A stretch of 61,330 nt of DNA from Thermomicrobiales bacterium (GCA_030446685.1 JAUJMV010000005.1:252549-313878), one strand, 5' to 3'; positions 35,633-45,806 are shown, counted from the first letter of the stretch. Notes: generated by a model not told the origin, from the sequence alone. Program-made: numbers and translations.

Positions 35633-37336
35633 GTGACCGCCAGCCCGCCGGTCGTCCACTTCGACCGCTTCTACCGCTACGACGAGTTGACCGCGATCCT
35701 GCGCGCCTACGCCGACGCCTACCCGGCGCTGGCCGCGCTCGAAGCGATCGGCCGCAGCTACGAGGGGCGCGACATCTGGTGCCTGACCGTCACCAACCGC
35801 GCCACCGGCGCGCACGACACCAAGCCGGCCCAGTACATCGACGCCAACATGCACGCCGGCGAGGTCACCGGCTCGGCGGTCGCGCTCTACACCATCAACG
35901 AGCTGCTGACGAAGCACGGCCGGGACGACCAGATCACCGAACTGGTCGACACGCGCGCCTTCTACGTCCTGCCGCGCGTCAACCCCGACGGCGCCGAACG
36001 CTACCTGACCACCCCCTACACCCTGCGCTCCAGCGTCCGCCCCTACCCCTTCGAGGAGGAGCAGCCCGGCCTCTACCCCGAGGACCTCGACGGCGACGGC
36101 CTGATCCTCCAGATGCGCGTCCCCGACCCGAAGGGCGAGTGGCGCGTCTCCGGCCAGGACCCGCGGCTGCTGCTCAAGCGCGGGCCGGACGAGTTCGGCG
36201 GCGCCTATTACCGCCTCTACACCGAGGGGCTGCTGCGCGAGCACACCGGCGGCCCGGTGCGGCTCGCCCCGCGCTTCGGACTCGACATCAACCGCAACTA
36301 CCCCGGCAACTGGGTCACCGCCCAGTCCGGCGCCGGGCCGTACCCCCTCTCCGAGCCGGAGACCCGCGCGCTGGCCGCCTTCGTGATCGCCCACCCCAAC
36401 ATCGCGATGATCCAGAACTACCACACCACCGGCGGCGTCCTCTTCCGCATGCCCAGCTCGCGCCCGGAGAGCGAGATGCCGCACAAGGACGTGGCGCTCT
36501 ACAAGCGGATCGGCGAGCTCGGCGAGGAGGTCACCGGCTACCCCTGCCGCTCGGTCTACGAGACCTACCCGGCGATCGACGACCGCGGCACCCGCTCGGC
36601 GGCGGGCGGCTTCATCGAGTGGACCTGGGACGGCCTCGGCCTCTTCGGCTTCGCCCCCGAGCTGTGGGACATCGAGGGGCGCGCGGGGATCGAGGGCCGC
36701 TGGCAGGGGCCGTGGTGGACCAAGGAGCAGAGCGAGGAGGACGGCCTGAAGCTCTTGCGCTGGCTCGACGAGAACCTCGGCGGCGAGGGCTTCACCCGCT
36801 GGCGCCCCTTCGACCACCCGCAGCTCGGCCCGGTCGAGATCGGCGGCTGGCACACCAAGGCGGTGCGCCAGAACGCGCCGCCCCAATTCCTCGAAGAGGA
36901 ATGCGCCAAGAACCACCGCTTCGTCCTGCGCCAGGCGGCGCTCGTCCCGCTGCTGCGGCTCGGCCAGGTCGAGGCGCGCCCGCTCGGCGGCGACCTCTTC
37001 GTCGTGCGCGTCCTGGTCGAGAACGCCGGCTTCCTGCCGACCAACATCAGCGACAAGGCGCTGCGGCTCAACGTCGTCAAGCCGGTGACCGCCGAACTGG
37101 CGGGCGACGGGGTCGAGATCGTGATGGGCGAGCGCAAGCAGGCGCTCGGCCAGCTCGAAGGCCGCGCCCAGGCCGCCGGCCCGACCTTCGCCTTCGGCCA
37201 GGCGATCCTGCAGAACGAGAAGCAGGCCGAGTGGCTGGTCCGCGGCCGGGGCCTCGTCGTCGTCACCGTCCGCTCCGATCGCGGCGGCACCGTCACCCGC
37301 GAGATCCCGCTCGAAGCGACCGGGGCGGAGGGGTAG
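35633..37336 (+). CDS. M14-family zinc carboxypeptidase
   Basis: A 567-aa intact protein starting at GTG with AAGGAGGAG just upstream; no signal peptide. Zinc site HAGEVTG near residues 73-76 (HxxE), RVNPDGAERY near 114, DINRNYPGNW near 217 with Asn-Arg for the substrate carboxylate, and a long C-terminal region that includes YHTTGG and a beta-rich final 150 residues. Larger than classic carboxypeptidases A/B; resembles the bacterial M14 group with a beta extension. The peptide or peptidoglycan substrate is unknown. Confidence 0.9.
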   Translation: MTASPPVVHFDRFYRYDELTAILRAYADAYPALAALEAIGRSYEGRDIWCLTVTNRATGAHDTKPAQYIDANMHAGEVTGSAVALYTINELLTKHGRDDQITELVDTRAFYVLPRVNPDGAERYLTTPYTLRSSVRPYPFEEEQPGLYPEDLDGDGLILQMRVPDPKGEWRVSGQDPRLLLKRGPDEFGGAYYRLYTEGLLREHTGGPVRLAPRFGLDINRNYPGNWVTAQSGAGPYPLSEPETRALAAFVIAHPNIAMIQNYHTTGGVLFRMPSSRPESEMPHKDVALYKRIGELGEEVTGYPCRSVYETYPAIDDRGTRSAAGGFIEWTWDGLGLFGFAPELWDIEGRAGIEGRWQGPWWTKEQSEEDGLKLLRWLDENLGGEGFTRWRPFDHPQLGPVEIGGWHTKAVRQNAPPQFLEEECAKNHRFVLRQAALVPLLRLGQVEARPLGGDLFVVRVLVENAGFLPTNISDKALRLNVVKPVTAELAGDGVEIVMGERKQALGQLEGRAQAAGPTFAFGQAILQNEKQAEWLVRGRGLVVVTVRSDRGGTVTREIPLEATGAEG

Positions 37337-37497
37337 CGGTTCTCCCCCAGCCCGTGCGACGCGCATCTTCGGACAGGCGAGCCGCGCGGCGGCACGCCTC
37401 CGTACGCGGCTCAGACGGCGTGCGCACGACCGGGTCGGAGCATCCCCACAGTTTCGGCCACCAGCACGGAATCAGGACCGATCGTGACCGCTTCCGC

Positions 37498-37506
37498 TGC
37501 TAGACT
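37498..37506 (+). promoter_or_regulatory. Extended -10 TGCTAGACT
   Basis: Lies about 50 bp upstream of the SRPBCC gene start at 37555, behind a 160-bp gap after the carboxypeptidase. No clear -35. Confidence 0.45.
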
Positions 37507-37554
37507 CGGGTGGAGACGTCCGGGAGGTTCGATGCGCCACGGAGAGGAGCAGCC

Positions 37555-38031
37555 GTGAAGCCGCGAGTACACCGCCAGCATCCAGAGGGCCTGCACGAGA
37601 ACGCCGCGGTGGTGGGCCGGACAGCAGACGCCGGGTGGCAAGTCGGGGTGCGCCGGACGCTGCCGTTCTCCGAGAAGCGGATCTGGGCGTTGCTACTCTC
37701 GCCGGAGGGCATGGCCGAATGGCTCGGCGGCCCTGCCGGGCTGGAGGAGGGCAGGTTCTATACGCTCGAGAACGGCACGTCCGGTGAAATCCGCGTCTAC
37801 AAGCCGTGGTCGCACATCAGGCTCACCTGGCAGCCGGAGGGTTGGGCACAACCCTCGACGCTGCAAGTGCGGGTCATCCCGGCGAAGACCGGGACGACGT
37901 TGAGCTTCCATCACGAGCAGTTGCGCGGCGAGACGGAGCGCACGGCGATGAAAGCGCACTGGGAGCGGGTGACCGAGCGACTTGCCGGGATGCTGCAAAC
38001 AGCAGCCCAGCGTGCGGACGCGCGGAACTGA
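37555..38031 (+). CDS. SRPBCC (AHSA1-like) protein
   Basis: A 158-aa intact protein; GTG with GGAGAGGAG 5 nt upstream. VGVRRTLPFSEKRIWALLLS, then WLGGPAGLEEGRFYTLENGT, GEIRVYKPWSHIRLTWQPEG, TTLSFHHEQLRGETERTAMK and HWERVTERLAGM. This is the activator-of-Hsp90-like branch of the START fold, with a hydrophobic ligand cavity. Such proteins are often controlled by ArsR repressors, but the only ArsR gene here lies 17 kb away. Confidence 0.85.
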   Translation: MKPRVHRQHPEGLHENAAVVGRTADAGWQVGVRRTLPFSEKRIWALLLSPEGMAEWLGGPAGLEEGRFYTLENGTSGEIRVYKPWSHIRLTWQPEGWAQPSTLQVRVIPAKTGTTLSFHHEQLRGETERTAMKAHWERVTERLAGMLQTAAQRADARN

Positions 38032-38270
38032 CCCGCGCCCGCGCGCCTCGCCCTCGGTCCCCGACGCCTGGCGCCCGTCCCGCGGCAAGCCCTCTCCCGC
38101 GCCGTTGCCCGATCCGCCGGTCTGGCCGGCGGGCGTCATCGCGTCCCGCGCCCGCCGGGTGCGACCACGCGCCCGGCACCGCCGAGCGCGGCTTGCTCGA
38201 ACAGCGCCGACGATCCCCCACCGCTGCCCTTCCCACGCTCGCGGGCAGGGCCGGGGCTGGGGGCGCCCCC

Positions 38271-38986
38271 TCAGCCCTTCTCGAACGTCGCGCGGAACGC
38301 GCGCAGCCGCGCCAGCCCCTCCTCGACCTCGGCGCGCGGCAGGTTGCCCGCCGCCAGCTCGGCGTCCCCCTTCGCGGCCAGCCGGCGGTAGAAGGCCAGC
38401 CCCCGCCGGATCAGGCCGTCCTCGTCGTAGCCACCCTCGATCAGCTCGAAGAGCAGGTCCTCCGCCCCGGCGTAGTTCCCCACCCGCTCGTAGTGGCCGA
38501 ACAGCCGGTCCCGCGTCCGCTCGGGCAACTCGTACGCCGCCAGCCGCGCGATGCCCGCCTCGACAGATTCCGCGATCGCCGCCGCCAGCCGCGGGTCGTC
38601 CCGCCCGGTCGCCTCCGCCGCCGCCCCGGCCTCCAACGCCAGGTTCAGCGCCTTCAGGTGGCGGTCGATGTTGTCGTCCTCGTCCTCGCCCGCCGCCCGC
38701 GCGTCGCGGATCGCCGCCTCCTCGCGCAGCAGCGTCGCCAGGATCGCCAGCTTCTCCGCGTCGGGGCGCCGGACGCGCCGCCCCCTTGCAGGCGCAGGAG
38801 CGCCACCAACTCCTCATCCGAGAGACTGTCGACCATCCGCGCGCTCAGCCCGACGTACCGCAGCAGCCCCTGATCGACCAGCGCCAGCGCCTCCTGGTAT
38901 TTCCCGCGCCGGGACAGCTCGACGATCCCCGCCACGAACGCGCCCAATTGCTCGATCATCCGCAAGATGTAATCGCGCTGCACCAT
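38271..38986 (-). CDS. DUF6483 family protein (one frameshift)
   Basis: A helical, TPR-like protein of about 238 aa. MVQRDYILRMIEQLGAFVAG, then RRGKYQEALALVDQGLLRYV; after one break near 38785 it continues KLAILATLLREEAAIRDARA, DNIDRHLKALNLALEAGAAA, LFELIEGGYDEDGLI and ends LRAFRATFEKG. The start and layout match the uncharacterised DUF6483 family. One single-base change restores the full length. Confidence 0.75.
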
Positions 38987-39204
38987 CCGCGATCACTCCA
39001 CCCCGCTCTCCACCCCGGGCCGGTCGGCGCTCGGTTCAGGCCATCTTAGCAGAGATGCCATCTACTATTGACAACATGGAAGTGAAACATGGAAGCAAAG
39101 GCGTAATATCGCTTCGGGTAGGACGTAAATAGTTTACGTAGTCGTGTACTTCCGCTGCTATGCTGATTGGCCAGGTGCAGAGCCATCACTTGAGGAGGTC
39201 ACCA

Positions 39205-40016
39205 ATGCCGAGGCGAGGCGAGAAGTAGACAAGTTTACCGAGCGGGCGCGGCACGTGCTGACGCTGGCACAGGAGGAGGCGCAGCGCTTCAACCACAACT
39301 ACATCGGCCCCGAGCACCTGGTCCTCGGGCTGGTGGGCGAGAACGAAGGCGTTGGCGCGCGTCCTCCAGAATCTCGGCGTGCAACTACCCCAGGTGCGCG
39401 AGGCGGTGGAGTCCATCATCGGGCGCGGCGAGGCGGTGGTCGGGGGCGAGATCGTGCTGACCCCGCGCGCCAGAAGGTGATTGAGCTGGGGTGGACGAGG
39501 CGCGGCGCCTCAACCACCACTACATCGGCACCGAGCACTTCCTCCTCGGCCTGGTCCGCGAGGGCGATGGTGTCGCCGCCGAGGTGCTCGAAGCGCGCGG
39601 CGTGACCCTGCCGCGGATCCGCGACGAGATCGTGCGCGAGATCGCGCTCATGGAACGCGTGGGACCGGTGGAGACGGCGCGCGACAAGGCCGCGCGCGTC
39701 CTCTCGGGAAGCGCGCGACCGAGCCGTCCGGGCCGAAGGGCAACGTCGTCACCTGCCGGATCGACGACCGCGACCTCGACGCGCTCGACATGCTGGTCGA
39801 GGCCGGCATCCGCACCACCCGCAGCGACGCCGCCTCCTGGCTGATCCACGCCGGGATCGAGGCCCACCAGCCCTCTTCGACAAGGTCAACGACACCCTCG
39901 CCGAGATCCGCCGCCTCCGCGCTGAGGCCCAGGCGATCGCCCGCCAACTGACAGACGAGGGACAAGCGGGAACCGACGGGGCGCCGCCGCAAGCACCCCC
40001 AGCCCCACCCGCGTGA
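39205..40016 (+). CDS. ClpN-only protein with C-terminal RHH-like domain (frameshifted)
   Basis: Two Clp N-terminal repeats without an AAA+ domain: VDKFTERARHVLTLAQEEAQ, FNHNYIGPEHLVLGLVGEN; then LTPRAQKVIELGVDEARRLN, HHYIGTEHFLLGLVREGDG. The tail reads NVVTCRIDDRDLDALDMLVE, AGIRTTRSDAASWLIHAGIE and a coiled segment (IRRLRAEAQAIARQL), resembling ribbon-helix-helix DNA-binding domains. The ATG at 39205 has a perfect AGGAGG 6 nt upstream and joins the ClpN frame if one A is missing near 39224; other breaks lie near 39360, 39475 and 39710. ClpN domains bind protein substrates and arginine phosphate in ClpC, so this may be a ClpP/ClpC-linked adaptor or regulator. That is inference. Confidence 0.75.
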
Positions 40017-40098
40017 GCAGCCAAGGTATCAGGCGCCCACCGGCGCTCGGCCCCGCATTACTGACCCTTCCGCCACCAACGGCGGGATTACCCCCCAC

Positions 40099-40122
40099 CC
40101 CTCTCCCGAATTCGGGAGAGGG
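40099..40122. repeat. 24-bp perfect palindrome CCCTCTCCCGAA/TTCGGGAGAGGG
   Basis: A perfect self-complementary sequence centred on GAATTC, in a longer C-rich/G-rich context (CCCCCCACCCCTCTCCC). A REP-like intergenic palindrome or terminator after the ClpN gene; related in form to 12749-12772. Confidence 0.75.
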
Positions 40123-40291
40123 TCGCCGCCGTCGGGCGGCGGGGGTGAGGGCGCCACTCCGCGCCCGTGGCAACCATCTTGCAAATCACCCATATTGCCC
40201 ACCTGTCGATCGCGGGGTTCCGCGGCGCGAGGGGGGGCACACCGCCACGGTGAGCCAGACGGTGAACCGATACACGAAAGGAGCGAGGGGG

Positions 40292-41939
40292 ATGTCCCAA
40301 GATCGAGATCGCAACCGCACGGGGGATGACGAGCAGGTGTTGCGGGTGCGGGCCGCAGATATGCGCGACCGCTCCCCGATGGACGCGATGTCGCCCACCG
40401 GCACCCCGGCGTCGGGCACGACCGGGTCCACGCCGGCGATCGACACGACTGCTTCCACGTCCGGGATGAGCACGACCGCTTCCACGTCCGGGATGGGCGC
40501 CGCCGGCGTCACCCCGACGACCGGCGCGACCAGCGCGCCGTCGACGATGGGCGGGGCGACCGGCTCCACCACGCTGCACGCGCAGACCCAGCCCGCCACC
40601 GGCAGCTACGGGACGACCGTCAGCACCACCGAGTACATCGACTACACCGAGAGCAACGGCGGCGGCTCCTGGGCGCGGCGCGGCCTGATCGGCGCGGGCG
40701 TGCTCGTGCCGGTGGCGGCGCTGGCGATCCCCGGCGTCCGCCAGACGGTGACCGGCGCCTTGCAGACCGGGACGAAGCAGGCGGCCGAGATGCTGCAGAC
40801 CGGGACCAAGCAGGCGTCCAAGACCCTGCAGTCCGGCACCCAGCAACTCACCGAAACCCTGCAGTCCGGCAAGGAGCAGGCGGCCAAGACCCTACAGACC
40901 GGCGCCAAGCAGGCGTCGCAGGCCGTGGAGGGGAGCACCGAGCAGGCGTCGAAGACCTGGCGGCTCGGCAAGCGCCAGGTCGCCCAGCAGTTGGAAGAGG
41001 CACAGAAGAGCCGGGCGCCGAGCAGCGGCGCCAGCGCCGGATCGAAGAGGCCGAGCGCGAGCGCCTGGCGAAGCTGTACGAGCAGCGCCTCAAGTCGGTC
41101 GAGCGCCTGCAAAGGACGTGGAGAAGCGCAACCAGAAGCAGGGCGGCGGCGCGCGGCCCTTCCTCTTCGGCGCGCTGCTCAGCGGCGGCCTGGCTCTCCT
41201 CTTCACGCCCCAGGCGGGCGCCGAGCTGCGGTCGCGGCTGCAGCAGACCCTCAGCCAGTGGCAGGGGCAGGCCAGCGAGATGACGAGCCAGGCCAAGCAG
41301 CAGGCCCAGCAGGTGGCCGGGCAGGTCCAGCAGCAAGCCAGCACCGTCCAGCAGAAGGTGCAGCAGGTCGCCGGGCAGGCCCAGCAGGCCGCCGGCCAGG
41401 CGACCGAGCAGGCCCAGCAGACCGCGCAGCAAGTCAAGGAACAGGCGCAGCAGACCGGCCAGCAGGTGAAGGAGCAGGCGCAGCAGACCGCCCAGCAAGT
41501 GAAGGAGCAGGGCCAGCAAGCCGCGCAGCAGGCCGCCAGCCAGGCCGGGGGGCAGACACAGAGCACCTCCACTTCCGGGCAGGCGCGCGCGGCGGCAGAG
41601 GGTCCGCTCTCGGTGACCACCGAATCGGAGCGCCTCAGCAGCAACGCCGCCACCGGCAGCACCCCGCCGCCGCGCTCGTCCGGCGGCGCGGCCACCGGGC
41701 AGGCCGCGCGCATCCAGGAGCACATGGCCGTCGTCGGCGCCAACAACGAGCCGATCGGCAAGGTGGACCGCCTCGACGCGGGCGACACGATCAAGCTGAC
41801 CAAGGATGCCCAGGGCCGGCACCACTGGATCCCGCTCAAGTGGGTGGCGAGCGTGACCGGCGATCAGGTCCGCCTCAGCCGCGCCGCGCAGCAGGTGCAG
41901 CGCGAGTGGCTGTCGAACCCGCCGCGCCAGGGCCGCTAA
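40292..41939 (+). CDS. LEA-like/YtxH/DUF2171 stress-type protein (frameshifted)
   Basis: About 549 aa when rejoined. A Thr/Ser/Gly-rich N-terminus, one hydrophobic segment (GLIGAGVLVPVAALAIPGV), then about six 11-residue amphipathic repeats (LQTGTKQAAEM, LQTGTKQASKT, LQSGTQQLTET...), a charged region, a YtxH-like segment (FLFGALLSGGLALLFTPQAG), a second Gln-rich set of 11-mers (QQTAQQVKEQA...), and a C-terminal DUF2171/PRC-like domain (MAVVGANNEPIGKVDRLDAG). The 11-mers recall LEA group 3 and apolipoprotein helices that coat membranes or proteins during drying. Breaks near 41045 and 41110. AAGGAG lies 9 nt upstream. Confidence 0.7.
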
Positions 41940-42179
41940 GCCCCATCACCCCGAACCACGAGCGACGGGCGGGACCTCCGGGTCCCGCCCGTTCCCGTTC
42001 CGGCGCCGCGCCGTAACCACGTCCAAGCGTCAGCGCGCCGCCGTGGCCGGCGGGGGGTTGCCGTCGCCCTCTCCCCTCCCCGCTAGAACTTTCACCCCGG
42101 TTCGCGCATTACTCCAGGCAGGCCCCTCCGCGGGGCCAGCGTCGCCCGTTGTAGCCGCAGATTCAAGGAGGTGAAACCG

Positions 42180-42968
42180 ATGGCCGTGCCACGCCGCACG
42201 CTCGCACTCGCCGCGATCATGCTCGCGCTCGGCGCCACCCTCGGGGCGCTCGTCTCCCCGCTGGCGGGCGGCGCCAGCGAGCGCCCCGCCCCCGCGGCCC
42301 TCGCCGCCGCCACCACCCCCGTCGCCGCGCCCGCCGCGGCCGCCGGCGCGACGACCCGCACCGTCAGCGTCGCCGGCGAGGGGCGCGTCACCGTCGCCTA
42401 CGACCTCGCCACCGTGACCTTCGGCGTCGAGACGAGCGACGCCGAGCTGGCCCCGGCGCAGGCCGAGAACGCCCGGCGGACGGCCGCCCTGCTCGACCGG
42501 CTCAAGGCGCTCGGCATCGCCGAGAAGGACCTCCAGACGGTCGGCTACAACGTGTCGCCGCAGTACGGCGACAACGGCGCGCGGCTGACCGGCTACCGGG
42601 TCGTCAACGGCGTCCGCGCCACCGTGCGCGATCTCGGCCGCCTCGGCGCGACGATCGACGCGGCGGTCGCGGCCGGGGCCAACCGCGTCCACGGGATCGG
42701 CTTCGACCTGTCGAACAAGGAGGACGCCACCCGCCGCGCCCGCGAGGCGGCGGTCGCCGACGCGCGCGGCAAGGCCGAGCAGTACGCCCGGCTCACCGGC
42801 CTGCAGCTTGGCGCCCCGGTGACGATCGTCGAGGGCGGCGGCGACGCCCCCAAGTACCGGGAGGCGGCCCCGAGGGCCGCGGGGGCCATGGCGGACGCCG
42901 TCACCCCGATCGAGCCGGGCCAGGGCGCGGTCACCCTGACCGTCCAGATCGTCTACGAACTGCGCTGA
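42180..42968 (+). CDS. SIMPL-domain (DUF541) exported protein
   Basis: A 262-aa intact protein with a near-perfect ribosome site AAGGAGGTGA. Signal peptide at residues 1-32 (LALAAIMLALGATLGALVSP). The SIMPL/YggE-type domain covers the rest: RTVSVAGEGRVTVAYDLATV, LKALGIAEKDLQTVGYNVSP, VVNGVRATVRDLGRLGATI and the final GQGAVTLTVQIVYEL. Members such as YggE and BP26 are periplasmic or outer-surface proteins linked to oxidative stress resistance; some form channel-like rings. No lipobox. Confidence 0.9.
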   Translation: MAVPRRTLALAAIMLALGATLGALVSPLAGGASERPAPAALAAATTPVAAPAAAAGATTRTVSVAGEGRVTVAYDLATVTFGVETSDAELAPAQAENARRTAALLDRLKALGIAEKDLQTVGYNVSPQYGDNGARLTGYRVVNGVRATVRDLGRLGATIDAAVAAGANRVHGIGFDLSNKEDATRRAREAAVADARGKAEQYARLTGLQLGAPVTIVEGGGDAPKYREAAPRAAGAMADAVTPIEPGQGAVTLTVQIVYELR

Positions 42969-43130
42969 GCACGAGCCGGCCACCCATGGAGGAGGGCCAC
43001 GGCCGCGGCCGGCGAAGGGAGGGTTTGGCGCCCACGCCCGGCCTGGCGCGATCGGGGGCGTGTCGCACGCGCCCCTGCGCCGAATCAACCGCGCCGCGAA
43101 CCGCATTAACGGAGGAGAGTGTCACCCGCC

Positions 43131-43869
43131 ATGCGCCCGAGACCGCCCGCCGCCCGCCCCCGGCTCACGCCCGCCGCCCTCCTCGCCGCCAGCGCGGGCG
43201 CCGCGCCGCGCGCCCGGCGTCACCCTCGGCACGGCGGCAATCCTCTGGGACCCGCTGATGCGCCTCCTCGGCTTCGAGCGCGCGGTGCTGCGCCCGCTCC
43301 TCGCCCTGGCCCGCCCCCACCCCGGCGACCGCGTCCTCGACGTCGGCTGCGGCACCGGCACGCTGCTGCGGGCCTGGGCGGACGCGGTCGGGGACGCCGC
43401 GGGGCTGGCGGGGATCGACCTCGACCCGGCGATGATCGCCCGCGCGCGGCGCAAGCTGCCCGGCGCCGACCTGCGCGTCGCCTCGGCCACCGCCCTGCCC
43501 TACCCCGACGCCGCGTTCGATCGCCTCCTCTGCACCTTCGTCCTGCACCACCTCGACACCGCCGGCAAGCGCGCGGCGCTGTCCGAAATGCGGCGCGTCC
43601 TCCGCCCCGGCGGGCGCCTGCTGCTGGCCGACTTCGGCCCGCCCCACCGGCCGCTCGGCCGCCTGGCCGCCGCGCTGATCCCGCTCGACGCCCTCGCTGC
43701 CGGCCCCGCCGCCCTCCGCGCCGAGCGCCGCGCCCTGCGCGACAACCTCGCCGGGCGCCTCCCCGCCCTGCTGCGCGCCGCGGGCTTCGACTCCACCGCT
43801 CCCCTGCCCGCGCGCCGCTTCGGCCTCGACCTGACGATTGCGGACTGCGGATTGCGGATTGCGGATTAG
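43131..43869 (+). CDS. Class I SAM-dependent methyltransferase (frameshifted near its start)
   Basis: Rossmann-type methyltransferase of about 245 aa. VLDVGCGTGTLLRAWADAVG is motif I, GIDLDPAMIARARRKLPGAD motif II, AFDRLLCTFVLHHLDTAGKR and MRRVLRPGGRLLLADFGPP motifs IV-VI. One break near 43210 separates the ATG-led N-terminus (RPRPPAARPRLTPAALLAA) from the rest. The substrate cannot be told. The last residues TIADCGLRIAD are encoded by a GGATTGCGGATTGCGG word repeat that also supplies the stop. Confidence 0.8.
43838..43868 (+). repeat. GCGGATT word repeat at the methyltransferase 3' end
   Basis: Four tandem copies of the word (GATTGCG GACTGCG GATTGCG GATTGCG) with no opposite arm within 200 bp. 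The same word recurs at 55225-55255 after sufU. Confidence 0.75.
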
Positions 43870-43952
43870 GGACCGGCGGGACACCCGGCCCGCGAGCGAA
43901 GGCTGGCGGCTGGGGCCGGCGGCGCGATCGCCGGGCAGCATCCGCCCCCTCG

Positions 43953-45347
43953 TCATGCCGCGGGACGCAGCCCGCGCGCCGCGAGCCGCCGGAAGCGCCG
44001 CCAGTCGGCCAGCGCCGCCAGGCCGGAGCAGGGGATGAAGAAGGCCCAGAGGACCGGCAGATCCGCCCCGAAGAACGCCACCGCCCCCGCGCTGAGACCG
44101 ACCACCGCCCACATGCTGAGCGAGTTGGCGACCAGCGGGAAGCGCGTGTCCCCCGCCCCGCGCAGCGCACCCGACCAGACGAAGAGCAGCCCCCACAGCG
44201 GCTGCGCCGCCGCCAGCACCCGCAGGCTGCGCGCCCCCAGCGCGATCACCCCCGGATCGTCGCTGAAGAGCCCGATGATCCACGGCGCGGCGGCGAAGTA
44301 GAGCGTCCCCACCCCCACCATCCAGGCCACCGCCCAGGCCGCCGACGCCCGCGCCGCCGCCGCCGCCTCGCCCGGCCGCCGCGCCCCGACGCTCTGCCCC
44401 ACCAGCGTGCTCGCCGCGATGGCGAAGCCGAACCCCGGCAGGAAGGCCAGCGAGAGCGCGTTGAAGGTGATCCGCTGCGTCGCCAGTTGCTGCGTCCCCA
44501 GCGTCGCCACGATCACCGTCAGCGCGGTGAACGCCCCCGAGGCCAGCGCCTGCTCGACCGCCGCCGGCACCCCCAGCGCCAGCACCCGCCGCACCGCCCC
44601 GAATCGCGGTCGCCAGCCCGCGCGCCCGCGCAGCGACAGCCCGCCCCGCCCCCGGACCAGGATCAGCACCAGCACCGCCGCCCCCAGCGCCCGCCCGGTC
44701 GCCGCCGCCCAGGCCGACCCGACCGCGCCGAGCGCCGGCAGCCCGAACTGCCCGTAGATCAGCCCGTAGGCCAGGACGGCGTTGACCAGGTTCGCGCCGA
44801 CCGAGACGACCAGCGGCGTCCGCGTGTCGCCCGCGCCGCGCAGCACCGCCCCTGCCGCGAAGCTCAGCAGCAGCCCCGGCAGCGTGATCATCGAGACCCG
44901 CAGGTAGGCCGTCCCGACCGCCGCCACGTCCGCCTCGACCCCCAGCAGCCCGATCAGCCGCCCGGCCGCCGCCGCCCCGAGCGCCGCCAGCGGCAGCGCC
45001 GCCAGCACCCCCCAGGCGAGCGCCTGCTTCGCCACCCGCCGCGCCCCGGCCACGTCCCCCGCCCCGATCGCCTGCGCCACCAGGATCGACGCCCCGACCG
45101 TGACCGCGTTGAGCACCGCCAGCAGGAAGAAGACGATCTGCAGCGCCGCCCCGACCCCGGCGATCGCCGCCGCCCCGAGGCGCGCGACCAGCAGCGTGTC
45201 GACCACCCCGATCGTCGTCTCCAGCAGGTTCTGCGCGATCACCGGCCAGGCCAGCGCGATCACCCGCCGCCCCATCCCTGGCCTGACCCCACGCCCCTCC
45301 TCGGCGGCGGCGGATCGCTCCGCCGGCTGCTCTGGTTCGAGTGCCAC
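43953..45347 (-). CDS. MATE-family multidrug/metabolite exporter
   Basis: A 464-aa intact protein with 12 hydrophobic segments in two bundles. The family signature TIGVVDTLLVARLGAAAIAG, LVAQAIGAGDVAGARRVAKQ, AAGAVLRGAGDTRTPLVVSV and its counterpart WSGALRGAGDTRFPLVANSL are all present. MATE proteins export cationic drugs or metabolites using Na+ or H+ gradients. I start at the GTG at 45347, with GGGAGG 7 nt upstream; ATG 45275 is an alternative. It ends close to the convergent methyltransferase gene. Confidence 0.9.
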   Translation of the reverse strand: MALEPEQPAERSAAAEEGRGVRPGMGRRVIALAWPVIAQNLLETTIGVVDTLLVARLGAAAIAGVGAALQIVFFLLAVLNAVTVGASILVAQAIGAGDVAGARRVAKQALAWGVLAALPLAALGAAAAGRLIGLLGVEADVAAVGTAYLRVSMITLPGLLLSFAAGAVLRGAGDTRTPLVVSVGANLVNAVLAYGLIYGQFGLPALGAVGSAWAAATGRALGAAVLVLILVRGRGGLSLRGRAGWRPRFGAVRRVLALGVPAAVEQALASGAFTALTVIVATLGTQQLATQRITFNALSLAFLPGFGFAIAASTLVGQSVGARRPGEAAAAARASAAWAVAWMVGVGTLYFAAAPWIIGLFSDDPGVIALGARSLRVLAAAQPLWGLLFVWSGALRGAGDTRFPLVANSLSMWAVVGLSAGAVAFFGADLPVLWAFFIPCSGLAALADWRRFRRLAARGLRPAA

Positions 45348-45569
45348 CCTCACCCCTCCCGGCCCACCGCGCCGTGGCCCCCGCGCCCGCGCCCCCGCGG
45401 CCCCACCCACTGTACGCCCGGAGCGGCGGCCGGGACAAGCCGCCGACGGGTGAAATCCGCCCTGTACCGTCGTCCAGTCCCACCGGCATCGCCCCCCTCC
45501 GCGCCCGCCCCAACCGGCCGGCGCGCCCGGCCACGCACAGCCGGCCGGAAACCGATCCTGGCCGGGGGC

Positions 45570-45806
45570 TTGACAGACCGGCACGGCGCGCTGCTATTGT
45601 ACGTACATCAGGGACGCGGACGCCGCGCAGCGAGACGGGGGTTCGTCAGAACTTCTACGACGCTCGGGGCGGGTGGAGCGGCAACACACTTTCGGGTGTC
45701 GTGCGCCGTCATCCTCACCGGCAGGCGCCGCAAGGCACCGGCCGGCAAGCGCGACCCTGATCGCGACGGTGCCGATGACCTCTCGGGGTTGTCGGCACCG
45801 TTCGTT
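45570..45806 (+). ncRNA. Candidate structured RNA element, copy A
   Basis: TTGACA (45570-45575), then TGCTATTGT and the palindrome TGTACGTACA followed by TCAGGG (45599-45613), then about 150 nt of GC-rich sequence, then a hairpin with stem ACGGTGCCGA/TCGGCACCGT (45766-45775 with 45792-45801) whose loop carries TGACCTCTCGGGGTTG. No coding frame. The copy at 47775-48012 shares the promoter box, the palindrome, the length and the hairpin with paired changes. The nearest plus-strand gene is 1 kb away, so it looks independent. Confidence 0.55.

Noticed and set aside
35330-37366. Minus-strand 678-aa frame opposite the M14 carboxypeptidase
   Set aside because: Shadow frame; Asp/Val/Ala/Arg-rich composition with no motif.
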